From assembly GCA_945291235.1 (NCBI GenBank), contig CALYQY010000098.1:1-7524 (forward strand): a stretch of 7,524 nucleotides of DNA, given 5' to 3'. Shown piece by piece: positions 1 to 6,554 of the stretch. A program made the translations under genes and the position numbers. Source of the stretch: an uncultured Gilliamella sp. (lineage in GTDB: Bacteria; Pseudomonadota; Gammaproteobacteria; Enterobacterales; Enterobacteriaceae). Below the pieces are notes generated by a model that searched no databases, was not told the origin of the DNA, and was given only the letters and a program-made list of their open reading frames with translations. The number at the start of each line of letters is the position of its first letter. Position 1 is the first letter of the stretch.

Positions 1-335
1 AAACACGAGTAATGACTTGGGCGGCAATTTGGGCGATTTTCATGTCATTTGTTGGTAAGATCGGCGCTTTTTTAAGTACAATTCCAACTGTTGTAATGGG
101 GGGGATTATGGTACTTTTATTCGGTTCGATTGCATCAGTAGGCATAAATATATTGATTAAACATAAGGTCGATCTTTCGATATCACGCAATATGTGCATT
201 GTTTCATTAGTCCTTGTGTTTGGTATTGGTGGAATGATCTTTGATTTTGGATCCTATGCGCTACAAGGTATCAGCTTATGTGGAATTTTAGCCATTGTAC
301 TAAATTTAATCTTACCTCATAAGTCAACCGACTAA
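1..335 (+). CDS. uraA: Uracil permease (NCS2 family), C-terminal part
   Basis: This is the last ~110 residues of an inner-membrane uracil:proton symporter; the gene runs in from the left edge and its first complete codon is at base 3. The Met at 12 is internal and not the start. The segment contains GKIGAFLSTIPTVVMGGIMV, which aligns in my memory with the GK...IP.PVMGG..LLL.G.I...GI segment of E. coli UraA, then KVD...SRN and two strongly hydrophobic stretches forming the final membrane helices. It ends with a short polar tail (PHKSTD) and a double stop TAA TAA. RutG or PyrP-type pyrimidine permeases are close relatives and cannot be fully excluded from this fragment. No convincing terminator with a T-run lies directly behind it. 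The only hairpins are an imperfect one at 345-369 and the inverted repeat at 395-444. Confidence 0.8.
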   Translation, partial: TRVMTWAAIWAIFMSFVGKIGAFLSTIPTVVMGGIMVLLFGSIASVGINILIKHKVDLSISRNMCIVSLVLVFGIGGMIFDFGSYALQGISLCGILAIVLNLILPHKSTD

Positions 336-721
336 TAAATCGTGGCTAATCATTAAATTGATGAATAGCTAAAAAATGTCACTTCTTTTTTCAAAACATT
401 GTGGCACGGGATTTTTAAAGTTTAAAATCCCGTCTTGCAATGTTGCCCCGCATTAATAATCCGACCTTAAGTGATGGACAGGTTTTACAGCAAAAAAAGT
501 TGATAAGCCGGGTTTTTGAAGCTCAACATCCTACTCAAATTTCATACAATGACTAAAACCGTTAATTTTATAAACTAAGATTGGATTTTTTTTAATCAAA
601 AAATATGTTTTTTTAAAGTTTTTTAAAGAGGATTTTAATTAAAGCTGTGTTTATTCGATCATTGTTTGATTTTTCTGCGATTTTCTTTACTAAAGTTAAC
701 TGTTTTCTATGGAAAAAGGGA
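336..721. other. Gene-free AT-rich spacer upstream of the secreted-protein promoter
   Basis: I see no convincing gene here. It holds a mismatched hairpin at 345-369 (GCTAATCAT against ATGAATAGC, one A-A mismatch) just after uraA, a long two-part inverted repeat at 395-444, and from about 560 a very AT-rich stretch with T and A runs. A 39-codon + strand frame from 440 and a 60-codon - strand frame at 613-795 both lack ribosome binding sites and family resemblance. The AT-rich part may be bent DNA or an H-NS-type silencer target upstream of the adhesin promoter; that is an inference from base composition only. Confidence 0.5.
395..444. repeat. Two-part inverted repeat
   Basis: The outer arms AACATTG (395-401) and CAATGTT (438-444) flank inner arms CGGGATTTT (407-415) and AAAATCCCG (424-432). 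The unpaired segments between outer and inner arms are symmetrical, 5 bases on each side. The central 8 bases (416-423) can pair partly. No T-run follows on either strand, so a standard intrinsic terminator is not supported. It could be a processing hairpin at the uraA 3' end, a protein-binding palindrome or a copy of a dispersed element. Confidence 0.6.
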
Positions 722-750
722 TTGCATCGTATTTTTCCAGTCACTATACT
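722..750 (+). promoter_or_regulatory. Sigma-70 promoter for the secreted protein
   Basis: The -35 box TTGCAT (722-727) and -10 box TATACT (745-750) are separated by exactly 17 bases. This predicts a transcript start near 756-758 and a 5' untranslated leader of about 65 bases before the ATG at 822. The leader begins directly with the hairpin at 759-780. Confidence 0.65.
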
Positions 751-758
751 TTTATAGC

Positions 759-780
759 ATTTTAGTTGGATAACTAAAAT
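759..780 (+). promoter_or_regulatory. 5'-leader hairpin with GGA in the loop
   Basis: A perfect 9-bp stem, ATTTTAGTT (759-767) against AACTAAAAT (772-780), closes a four-base GGAT loop. It sits at the predicted first bases of the mRNA. A GGA exposed in a hairpin loop is the classic CsrA/RsmA binding signal, and a second AGGA lies in the ribosome binding site at 809-812, 42 bases downstream. A 5'-terminal hairpin could instead serve to protect the mRNA from 5'-end-dependent decay. The structure is seen in the sequence; the CsrA role is inferred. Confidence 0.5.
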
Positions 781-808
781 CAAGTAATAAATCATAATTA
801 TAATTGAC

Positions 809-812
809 AGGA
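809..812 (+). promoter_or_regulatory. Ribosome binding site of the secreted protein
   Basis: AGGA lies 9 bases upstream of the ATG at 822. This supports the long N-terminal extension, because no other ATG, GTG or TTG with a binding site precedes the hydrophobic signal segment in this frame. Confidence 0.6.
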
Positions 813-821
813 TAGTCGAAC

Positions 822-2324
822 ATGTTTCGTAATTTTCAAAAAATAGACTTTAATTCAAATTCACATAATTCAAACTCTCAACATATCGTTTTTCACTCCA
901 GTTCATTAATAAAACAAAATTTAAGATCTCTTCGTCGATCCTCTTACGGTTCAAGATTATCTCAGCAGATTTTTTTAGGTGTGGCGATTTTGTTTTCGAC
1001 TTCTTTTTCCGCCCATGCATTAACCTCTAAAACGTCGAACCCTATTGAGGGTAGCGCGCCGTATTTAACTTTTGACGGAGGTCACACTCGCGCAGTTGAT
1101 ACCGATGGTCTACTCGGAATTACGTTATCCAACGGCGTGCAGTACACGCCTTCAACCAATACTTCATCCACAACTCCAATCGAGTTGCCTGTGATAGGTC
1201 AGAGTTTTGCTGATATAAACATGTTAATACCAACTGATACCAATGAAGTTGAATTGAGTGCATTGATTGGTTCGCCTTATTATTATTGGGGGGATGATGA
1301 TGGTGATGGTGATATAACTGCTACCGGTAGTTTAAGTTTGTCTATTGTGGATAAATATGACCAAGCGGTATCACGTAATACAGTACCGGAAATTTGTAAG
1401 GCACCTTATCAAGTTAAATTAACTAACACTGATAGCACATTAGCTACACGTTATGGCATTCCACAAGATAGTACTTTCAGTGCAAATGATGTTACTTATT
1501 ATGTTAATCCTAAGACGGGGCCTGTGGTTTGTTTTGCCAAGCCTAGCTTGAAATATGGTGTAAGTGCTTATGCTGGCCCAGCTACGATGTGGGATCCGAA
1601 TAATGGCTTTCTTCCTCAGTCATCTTATGATTTAAACTTTCCTACCGTTGGTGGTAACAATTTGTACTTTGATTTAGCTATTAGTGGTAATAATCAGGTA
1701 TTATCGTGGTCTCCAGTTTCACATGGTGGTATCACAGCTACTATGACCAATTCTACAAGTACAGGGGTTCGTGTTACATTAACTGGCCCAGTTGCATCCC
1801 AATCTCAGTGGGGTTTAAATAATCCCGGTCCTGTTGCTAAACCTACTTTACCTCAGACATTCGAGTTAGTTGGCCGTGATAGTAATGGTAATGCTGTGGT
1901 CAAGTATGGGTTTGTCTTAAAGCAGTGGTTCGTCGGTCGTGGTAATGGTTTTTATGTTCATCCGAATACAGTTGCTTGGTGTAATAATATAGGTTATCGG
2001 ATTCCTAAGGTAAAAGATCTAACCAATGCATCTTGCCAGCGTCACAATGCAGCTGTTAGCTGCGAAGGCTCAGTCGGTGCAACCCCTCCTTCACCGAGTA
2101 ACGTTTACCAGCGTCACATTGGTGCAGGTTTCTTTACTGAGTGGGGTACTATGCGCAGCTATCCTGAGACTGATTTTACTCCCCACTGGTACTGGACTGG
2201 TGACTCAATTGGTATTACCTACCACTTTATTGTGTTCGGGGACGAGGGTACTATAGATTGGGGCGTCTACGATGAAGAGAAAGAAGACTACAACAAAAGC
2301 AAAGGGCTTTGCGTCTGGCCTTAA
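822..2324 (+). CDS. Secreted/surface protein with long signal peptide and C-terminal lectin-like adhesin domain
   Basis: This 500-residue protein of unknown function is predicted to be exported. Residues 1-49 are polar and rich in Asn/Ser with a basic end (RSLRR, SRLSQQ). Residues 50-63 are hydrophobic and AHA (64-66) is a likely signal peptidase I site, giving an unusually long ~66-residue signal. The mature part is Ser/Thr/Gly-rich and looks beta-structured. It has a DxDxDG motif (D158, D160, D162, G163), a possible calcium loop. TFELVGRDSNGNAVVKYGFV (346-365) leads into a C-terminal domain with WC (386-387), GYRIPKVKDLTNASC (391-405), FFTEWGTM (437-444), a HWYWTG segment and a terminal LCVWP. 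This pattern (Cys, R-x-P-x-x-x-x-L, EWG, YWT, Cys near the end) recalls the C-terminal domains of enterobacterial RatA/DUF823-type adhesins. Six cysteines (192, 237, 387, 405, 414, 497) could form three disulfides. There is no beta-barrel autotransporter domain, LPxTG or lipobox. Adhesion is an inference. Confidence 0.75.
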   Translation: MFRNFQKIDFNSNSHNSNSQHIVFHSSSLIKQNLRSLRRSSYGSRLSQQIFLGVAILFSTSFSAHALTSKTSNPIEGSAPYLTFDGGHTRAVDTDGLLGITLSNGVQYTPSTNTSSTTPIELPVIGQSFADINMLIPTDTNEVELSALIGSPYYYWGDDDGDGDITATGSLSLSIVDKYDQAVSRNTVPEICKAPYQVKLTNTDSTLATRYGIPQDSTFSANDVTYYVNPKTGPVVCFAKPSLKYGVSAYAGPATMWDPNNGFLPQSSYDLNFPTVGGNNLYFDLAISGNNQVLSWSPVSHGGITATMTNSTSTGVRVTLTGPVASQSQWGLNNPGPVAKPTLPQTFELVGRDSNGNAVVKYGFVLKQWFVGRGNGFYVHPNTVAWCNNIGYRIPKVKDLTNASCQRHNAAVSCEGSVGATPPSPSNVYQRHIGAGFFTEWGTMRSYPETDFTPHWYWTGDSIGITYHFIVFGDEGTIDWGVYDEEKEDYNKSKGLCVWP

Positions 2325-2380
2325 TTCTAATTTCTTAGGATTGGAGAATAGAAAGTAGCAGAAATAGCGTTAAGTTGTTA

Positions 2381-2414
2381 AAGGCTAGTTGACTCGATGA
2401 ATCAACGTAGCCTT
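2381..2414 (+). other. Stable hairpin in the 3' region of the secreted-protein mRNA
   Basis: AAGGCTAGTTGA (2381-2392) pairs with TCAAC plus TAGCCTT (2402-2406 and 2408-2414), with a single bulged G at 2407 and a 9-base loop. It is not followed directly by a T-run and lies about 40 bases ahead of the strong terminator at 2455-2486. It may protect the 3' end of the mRNA or be part of a 3'-UTR-derived small RNA. The function is unknown. Confidence 0.5.
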
Positions 2415-2454
2415 GCAATAAAGAAGCATTTTTGTGACCTAGCCCCGCATGAAA

Positions 2455-2486
2455 AACCCACCTTAACTAGGGTGGGTTATTTTTTT
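2455..2486 (+). terminator. Intrinsic terminator of the secreted-protein gene
   Basis: A perfect 8-bp stem, AACCCACC (2455-2462) with GGTGGGTT (2471-2478), encloses an 8-base loop and is followed by seven Ts (2480-2486). This is a textbook Rho-independent terminator about 130 bases after the stop codon. Confidence 0.9.
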
Positions 2487-2528
2487 AGCGTTTTACATAA
2501 AAAGTTAAGAAGCGAGGTTTTTGGCAAT

Positions 2529-2560
2529 AAAAAACTCACTTATGTTTATAAGTGAGTTTT
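2529..2560 (-). terminator. Terminator of the prfB-lysS operon, usable from both sides
   Basis: A 13-bp stem, AAAACTCACTTAT (2531-2543) with ATAAGTGAGTTTT (2548-2560), closes a GTTT loop. Read on the - strand it lies about 13 bases past the lysS stop and ends in a run of six Ts. The matching T-run on the + strand is only the stem's own four Ts, so it may also act as a weak backup terminator for read-through from the left. Confidence 0.85.
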
Positions 2561-2573
2561 AAGTCAGTAGCAA

Positions 2574-4088
2574 CTATTTAATTGGACGCATTGTTGGGAA
2601 TAAAATGACGTCTCGAATTGTATGGCTATTGGTAAATAGCATTACGGTTCTATCAATCCCAATTCCTAGCCCTGCTGTCGGCGGTAAACCATGTTCTAAT
2701 GCCGTGATATAATCTTCATCGTAGAACATAGCTTCATCGTCACCAGCATCTTTTTGCGATACTTGATCAGCAAAACGTTGTGCTTGGTCTTCGGCATCGT
2801 TAAGTTCTGAGAAGCCATTACCAATTTCACGACCACCAATAAAGAATTCGAATCGGTCTGTCACAAATGGGTTTTCATCGTTTCGACGAGCTAGTGGTGA
2901 GACTTCTGCCGGGTATTCGGTGATAAATGTTGGTTGAATCAGATTAGCTTCGGCAACTTCTTCAAAAATTTCAGTCACAACTCGACCAAGCCCCCAGCCT
3001 TTTTCCACTTTGATTCCCACGGCTTTTGCAATCGCACAGGCTTTATCAAAATCATCTAAATCCGCATTATTGGTTTCTGGTCGATAATGACAAATCGCCT
3101 CACGCATGGTCATTTTGATAAATGGTTTACCAAAATCAAAAGTGTGTTCACCGTATTGTACAACTGCATCACCGGTTACCGCGATAGCTAAGCGACGGAA
3201 TAGTGCTTCGGTTAATACAATCAGATCTTTATAATCGGCATACGCCATATACATTTCCATCATGGTAAATTCCGGATTATGTCTTGGCGAAACCCCTTCG
3301 TTACGGAAGTTACGGTTAATTTCAAACACACGCTCAAAGCCACCTACGACCAAACGTTTTAAGTAGAGTTCTGGTGCGATTCGTAAGTACATATCTAAAT
3401 CGAGGGCGTTATGATGCGTAATAAAAGGTTTAGCTGATGCCCCACCAGGAATCACTTGCATCATTGGGGTTTCAACTTCCATAAAGTGGTTTTCTAACAT
3501 GAAGTTACGGATTTCAGTTACCACTTTTGAGCGAGCGATAAAGGTATTTCTTGATTCTTCATTAGTGATAAGATCCAAATAACGTTGACGATAACGCATC
3601 TCTTGATCCGCAAGACCATGAAATTTATCCGGTAATGGTCGTAGCGCTTTGGTTAATAAACGAATCTCTTCACAGTGAATCGAAAGTTCCCCTGTTTTGG
3701 TTTTAAATAGATAACCTTTAGCACCAACAATATCGCCTAAATCCCATTTTTTGAACTGCTCGTTATAATAGTTTTCAGGTAGATCATCTCGGGTCACATA
3801 AAGTTGGATTTGTCCCGCAACATCTTGCAAAGAAACAAAAGAAGCTTTACCCATAATACGGCGCATCATCATACGGCCGGCAACGGTAACGGTAATTTTA
3901 TTTTCAATTAATTCTTCGTTGGTTTTATCGTCATACAATTTATGAAGATCACTTGAAATAGCATCACGACGAAAGTCATTTGGGAAAGCAATGCCTTGCT
4001 CGCGAATATTTGCTAGTTTTTCACGACGTATAGTTAGCTCGTTATTTAACTCTTCAATATGGTTTTGTTGCTCTTGCTGTGTTGACAT
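2574..4088 (-). CDS. lysS: Lysyl-tRNA synthetase, class II
   Basis: The 504-residue enzyme (E. coli LysS has 505) charges tRNA-Lys with lysine in the cytoplasm, using ATP. An N-terminal OB-fold anticodon-binding domain spans roughly residues 66-150 ([19 protein letters not shown]). The class II catalytic core follows: motif 1 around residues 195-222 ([20 protein letters not shown]), motif 2 at about 256-280 ([20 protein letters not shown]) and motif 3 at about 473-486 ([13 protein letters not shown]), whose Arg contacts ATP. The start is supported by AAAGGT (4095-4100), 6 bases upstream of the ATG. It lies 30 bases downstream of prfB with no terminator between them, the same prfB-lysS pairing as in E. 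coli, so the two are probably co-transcribed from the promoter at 5259-5288. Nothing is missing or truncated. Confidence 0.97.
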   Translation of the reverse strand: MSTQQEQQNHIEELNNELTIRREKLANIREQGIAFPNDFRRDAISSDLHKLYDDKTNEELIENKITVTVAGRMMMRRIMGKASFVSLQDVAGQIQLYVTRDDLPENYYNEQFKKWDLGDIVGAKGYLFKTKTGELSIHCEEIRLLTKALRPLPDKFHGLADQEMRYRQRYLDLITNEESRNTFIARSKVVTEIRNFMLENHFMEVETPMMQVIPGGASAKPFITHHNALDLDMYLRIAPELYLKRLVVGGFERVFEINRNFRNEGVSPRHNPEFTMMEMYMAYADYKDLIVLTEALFRRLAIAVTGDAVVQYGEHTFDFGKPFIKMTMREAICHYRPETNNADLDDFDKACAIAKAVGIKVEKGWGLGRVVTEIFEEVAEANLIQPTFITEYPAEVSPLARRNDENPFVTDRFEFFIGGREIGNGFSELNDAEDQAQRFADQVSQKDAGDDEAMFYDEDYITALEHGLPPTAGLGIGIDRTVMLFTNSHTIRDVILFPTMRPIK

Positions 4089-4118
4089 AATTTTACCTTT
4101 TATTTATCACCAAGCAGT

Positions 4119-5217
4119 TTATAAACCTGCTTTTAAGCTTTCTTCAATAAATTGATCTAAATCACCGTCTAAAACGGCCTGAGTGTTGCGTGTTTCAACG
4201 CCGGTACGCAAATCTTTGATTCTTGAATCATCAAGCACATAAGAACGGATTTGACTACCCCAACCGATATCCGATTTGTTCTCTTCCATCTGTTGCTTTT
4301 CAGCATTTTTCTTCTGCATTTCAAGCTCATACAGTTTCGCTTTTAACTGTTTCATTGCTTGATCTTTATTACTATGCTGAGAACGATTATTTTGACACTG
4401 GGTAACAATTCCCGTTGGTATATGCGTAATTCGAACAGCAGATTCGGTTTTATTGACATGCTGTCCACCAGCACCTGATGCCCGATAGACATCAATACGA
4501 AGATCGGCAGGATTGATATCGATATCAATATTATCATCAATTTCTGGATAGACAAAAACAGAAGCAAATGATGTATGACGGCGATTACCCGAATCAAAAG
4601 GACTTTTTCGTACCAAACGATGGACGCCCGTTTCGGTACGTAACCAACCGTAAGCATAGTCGCCTGATACTTTAATGGTCGCCGATTTAATTCCTGCAAC
4701 ATCGCCATCAGATACTTCCATGACTTCTGTTGTAAAGCCTTTAGATTCTGCCCAGCGTAAATACATTCGCAGTAACATTTCAGCCCAATCTTGTGCTTCA
4801 GTCCCCCCAGAACCTGACTGAATATCTAAATAACAATCTGCGCTATCGTAATCGCCTGAAAACATTCGACGAAACTCTAGCCCAGCCAGTTTTTTTTCTA
4901 ACTGTTCAAGCTCTAGATTTGCTTCATCAAACGTATCTTGATCGTCGGCTTCAATGGCAAGTTCAAGCAAACCTTCAACATCGTCAAGGCCTTGAGTTAA
5001 AGAATCTATTGTATTGATGATTTCATCAAGCGTTACCCGCTCTTTGCCTAACGCTTGTGCTTTTTCGGGATCTGCCCAGACTTCAGATTGTTCTAATTCG
5101 GCATTAACTTCTTCAAGTCGCTCTTTTTTTAAGTCATAGTCAAAGATACCCCCGAATCACATCAGTGCGCTCGGTAAGTTCGGCTATTTTGGATTTTATC
5201 GGATTAATTTCAAACAT
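4119..5217 (-). CDS. prfB: Peptide chain release factor 2, made by programmed +1 frameshift
   Basis: RF2 recognises UGA and UAA stop codons and triggers peptide release on the ribosome. The ATG at 5217 opens a 25-codon frame ([20 protein letters not shown] then IRGYL) ending at an in-frame TGA (5142-5140). A +1 shift skipping T5142 continues as [18 protein letters not shown] and onward to the stop at 4119, giving 365 residues, the same as E. coli RF2. In full-length numbering the SPF stop-codon-reading tripeptide is at 205-207 and the GGQ catalytic motif at 250-252. Residue 246 is Ala, the usual residue; E. coli K-12 carries Thr here. Residues 26 to ~110 form the acidic helical N-terminal domain. 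I see no clear Shine-Dalgarno before the ATG. A start at 4970, where an uncorrected frame appears to begin, is wrong: that codon is an internal TTG (Leu83). It is the first gene of an operon with lysS. Confidence 0.96.
5139..5154 (-). promoter_or_regulatory. prfB: prfB programmed +1 frameshift site
   Basis: On the - strand the codons read CGG GGG TAT CTT TGA C. The slippery CTT and the slow in-frame UGA followed by C are the conserved frameshift signal. The G-rich stretch GGGGGT (5153-5148) is the internal Shine-Dalgarno-like stimulator, three bases before the CTT codon. E. coli has AGG GGG at this place; here the first codon is CGG, so the anti-SD pairing is one base shorter. When RF2 is scarce the ribosome pauses at UGA and shifts, making more RF2, which is autoregulation. 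Confidence 0.95.
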
Positions 5218-5258
5218 GTGTTAATTTGTTCGGTTTTCTGATATTTAAATAATCGCCC

Positions 5259-5288
5259 ATTGTAGCGGATTTAAGTATATTTTAGCAA
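5259..5288 (-). promoter_or_regulatory. Probable sigma-70 promoter of prfB-lysS
   Basis: On the - strand TTGCTA (5288-5283) and TACAAT (5264-5259) are 18 bases apart. The predicted start lies near 5252, leaving a leader of about 35 bases before the prfB ATG. It lies just past the sodA terminator, as expected for a separate transcription unit. Confidence 0.55.
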
Positions 5289-5330
5289 TTGCCAATTTGT
5301 TATCGGGTCAATGCAATGAGCTTAATCAAG

Positions 5331-5355
5331 AAAAAAATGACGCTTAAAGCGTCAT
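5331..5355 (-). terminator. Intrinsic terminator of sodA
   Basis: On the - strand the stem ATGACGC with GCGTCAT (5355-5349 and 5343-5337) closes a five-base loop (5348-5344) and is followed by six Ts (5336-5331). It lies 34 bases past the sodA stop codon and separates sodA from prfB-lysS. Confidence 0.85.
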
Positions 5356-5388
5356 TGATCAAACAGGAGGGTATGATGTTTAAAAAGT

Positions 5389-6015
5389 CTATTTTTTAGC
5401 TTGAGCGTATAACTCAGCAACTTTGTCCCAGTTAATGACATTCCAAAATGCACCGATATAATCAACACGACGATTTTGGTATTTCAAATAGTAAGCGTGT
5501 TCCCACACATCTAAAGTTAAAATTGGCGTACCTGAAACACCTGAAAATTTTTCGCCCATTACCGGTGAATCTTGATTTGCAGTAGAGACAACTTCTAGTT
5601 TGCCATTGTGCAATACTAACCAAGCCCAACCAGAACCAAAACGAGTGGCCGCGGCGTTTGAAAATTTCTCTTTAAATGCATCAACTGAACCAAAATCTTT
5701 CTCAATCGCTGCTTTTAGTTCGCCTTTAAGTTCAGTACCAACTTTGAGTAGTTCCCAAAATAGGGTGTGATTAACATGACCACCCACGTTGTTTTTAATT
5801 CCAGTCAGTTTGTCTGCTGGTACTTTGTCTAAATTTTGAAGTAAAGTTTCAGGGCATAAATCTTTGAGTTCGGCCGGTAAAGATTCTAAAAGTGCGTTAG
5901 CATTGTTGACATAAGTTTGATGATGTTTGTCATGGTGAAGATGCATCGTTTCTGAATCGATATACGGTTCTAATGCGTCATAAGCATAAGGAAGTGGTGG
6001 TAATGTATAGGCCAT
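5389..6015 (-). CDS. sodA: Superoxide dismutase, manganese type
   Basis: This 208-residue cytoplasmic dimeric enzyme converts superoxide to peroxide and oxygen. The predicted metal ligands are H27, H83, D169 and H173. They lie in [12 protein letters not shown] (27-38), [10 protein letters not shown] (78-87) and [15 protein letters not shown] (169-183). Y35 is the gateway tyrosine. The GGH..NH..FW pattern plus the outer-sphere Gln148 in STANQDSP is typical of Mn-type SodA; Fe-type SodB has its Gln near the second His ligand. E. coli SodA has 206 residues and a nearly identical N-terminus ([16 protein letters not shown]). Metal type from sequence is a strong but not absolute guide, since cambialistic forms exist. 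It has its own promoter (6065-6093), ribosome binding site and terminator, so it is probably monocistronic. Confidence 0.95.
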   Translation of the reverse strand: MAYTLPPLPYAYDALEPYIDSETMHLHHDKHHQTYVNNANALLESLPAELKDLCPETLLQNLDKVPADKLTGIKNNVGGHVNHTLFWELLKVGTELKGELKAAIEKDFGSVDAFKEKFSNAAATRFGSGWAWLVLHNGKLEVVSTANQDSPVMGEKFSGVSGTPILTLDVWEHAYYLKYQNRRVDYIGAFWNVINWDKVAELYAQAKK

Positions 6016-6022
6016 GAGGATA

Positions 6023-6030
6023 CTCCTTTC
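6023..6030 (-). promoter_or_regulatory. Ribosome binding site of sodA
   Basis: GAAAGGAG on the - strand ends 7 bases before the ATG at 6015. It is a strong match and fixes the start. Confidence 0.85.
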
Positions 6031-6064
6031 AAAATTAGATTTTAGTTATTGCTTTAATTAATTG

Positions 6065-6093
6065 AGTATACGGTTAAATTGTTTTACTCACAA
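6065..6093 (-). promoter_or_regulatory. Sigma-70 promoter of sodA
   Basis: On the - strand TTGTGA (6093-6088) and TATACT (6070-6065) are separated by exactly 17 bases. The transcript would start near 6058 with a leader of about 43 bases. AT-rich sequence with TTAATTA-like words lies just downstream of the -10 box and upstream of the -35 box (about 6110-6140). These resemble ArcA half-sites, and sodA is an ArcA and Fur target in E. coli, but I cannot define a clear operator. Confidence 0.65.
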
Positions 6094-6153
6094 TCTATTG
6101 TTTAGATAGTTAATGACTATTTAATAATTAATCAATTTATACCAATTTAGCCT

Positions 6154-6464
6154 TTAATATGAATGAGTGTCACGATTGGTTAGGCGTGGGATAGACATCA
6201 TGATAGCATCATTTTCGCTGACTAATTTTACTTCCTGATAATAAGCTATTAAGTTTTTCAATGCTAAACGGAGATTGGTCATTTTGTTATATTGCAAAAA
6301 CATATCTACATCTTTTAGCTGTCTTAATAAGACCGAATAATGTTTTTTATGCAAGTAGCAATATGAACGATTATTAAGATCGGCGACACTAAATGACTTG
6401 CGATTTTTCCACCAATGAAATTTACGTTTTAAGGTAAAATACTTTTACCTAATTTTAGCCTCAA
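6154..6464 (-). pseudogene. Decayed VanW-family gene with internal deletion
   Basis: No intact gene is present. The main open frame runs from just after a TAA (6447-6445) to the stop at 6154 without an ATG, GTG or good TTG start before the conserved part. It reads TLKRKFHWWKN, then KKHYSVLLRQLKDVDMFLQY and NKMTNLRLALKNL. This matches my memory of the VanW N-terminal signature (hqSlL.RkLgdvdm.LQ.NKv.NL.lA). After KNL the family's central part (PGE.FSF, GGGLCQ, ERHRHS, the YNY region) is absent. The frame goes straight to YYQEVKLVSENDAIMM, which resembles the family's C-terminal E...li.eNhAiMmY. In another frame TTG AGG CTA AAA... (6464-6432, LRLKLGKSILP) may be the original start, now frameshifted. 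About 170 residues appear lost, with the join near 6249. VanW proteins are of poorly known function. A live small protein from the TTG at 6354 is less likely, since it lacks a ribosome binding site. Confidence 0.6.
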
Positions 6465-6529
6465 ATTACGCCGTTTTTCTGGCTTATTTACTTGATCATT
6501 TCGCCTAACTACAATTATTACAATGAACA

Positions 6530-6554
6530 ATCAACCTCTTAATTTGAGGTTGAT
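6530..6554 (-). terminator. Hairpin over the amidotransferase stop codon, possible weak terminator
   Basis: ATCAACCTC (6530-6538) and GAGGTTGAT (6546-6554) form a perfect 9-bp stem with a 7-base loop that contains the TAA stop of the amidotransferase. On the - strand it is followed by TTGTTCATTG and not by a solid T-run, so termination may be inefficient or need Rho. Confidence 0.4.

Noticed and set aside
440..559. 39-codon + strand frame (MLPRINNPTLSDGQVLQQKK...)
   Set aside because: It has no ribosome binding site, starts inside the inverted repeat and is not recognised. It could be a gene fragment, but there is no positive evidence.
580..615. T8, A6 and T7 runs as a possible phase-variation tract
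   Set aside because: They lie more than 100 bases upstream of the -35 box, outside the promoter spacer and outside any coding frame, so length changes would not obviously switch expression.
613..795. 60-codon - strand open frame upstream of the secreted-protein gene
   Set aside because: It runs antisense across the predicted promoter and leader hairpin. It lies in AT-rich DNA and resembles no family.
2026..2256. 76-codon + strand frame within the secreted-protein gene
   Set aside because: It is the +1 frame of the C-terminal domain; the main frame carries the conserved Cys/Trp pattern.
2381..2414. Bulged hairpin considered as an integron attC-type site
   Set aside because: It lacks the paired GTTRRRY/RYYYAAC core sites, and no integrase or cassette array is nearby.
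4352..4708. 118-codon - strand frame inside prfB, with + strand frames at 4223-4405 and 4793-5017
   Set aside because: These are shadows of the prfB coding sequence, which is fully accounted for by the frameshifted RF2 reading.
5365..5399. + strand AGGAGG followed by ATG ATG and an 8-codon frame
   Set aside because: The spacing is too short for the first ATG, the peptide is tiny, and the site overlaps the sodA end on the other strand. It is better explained by chance.
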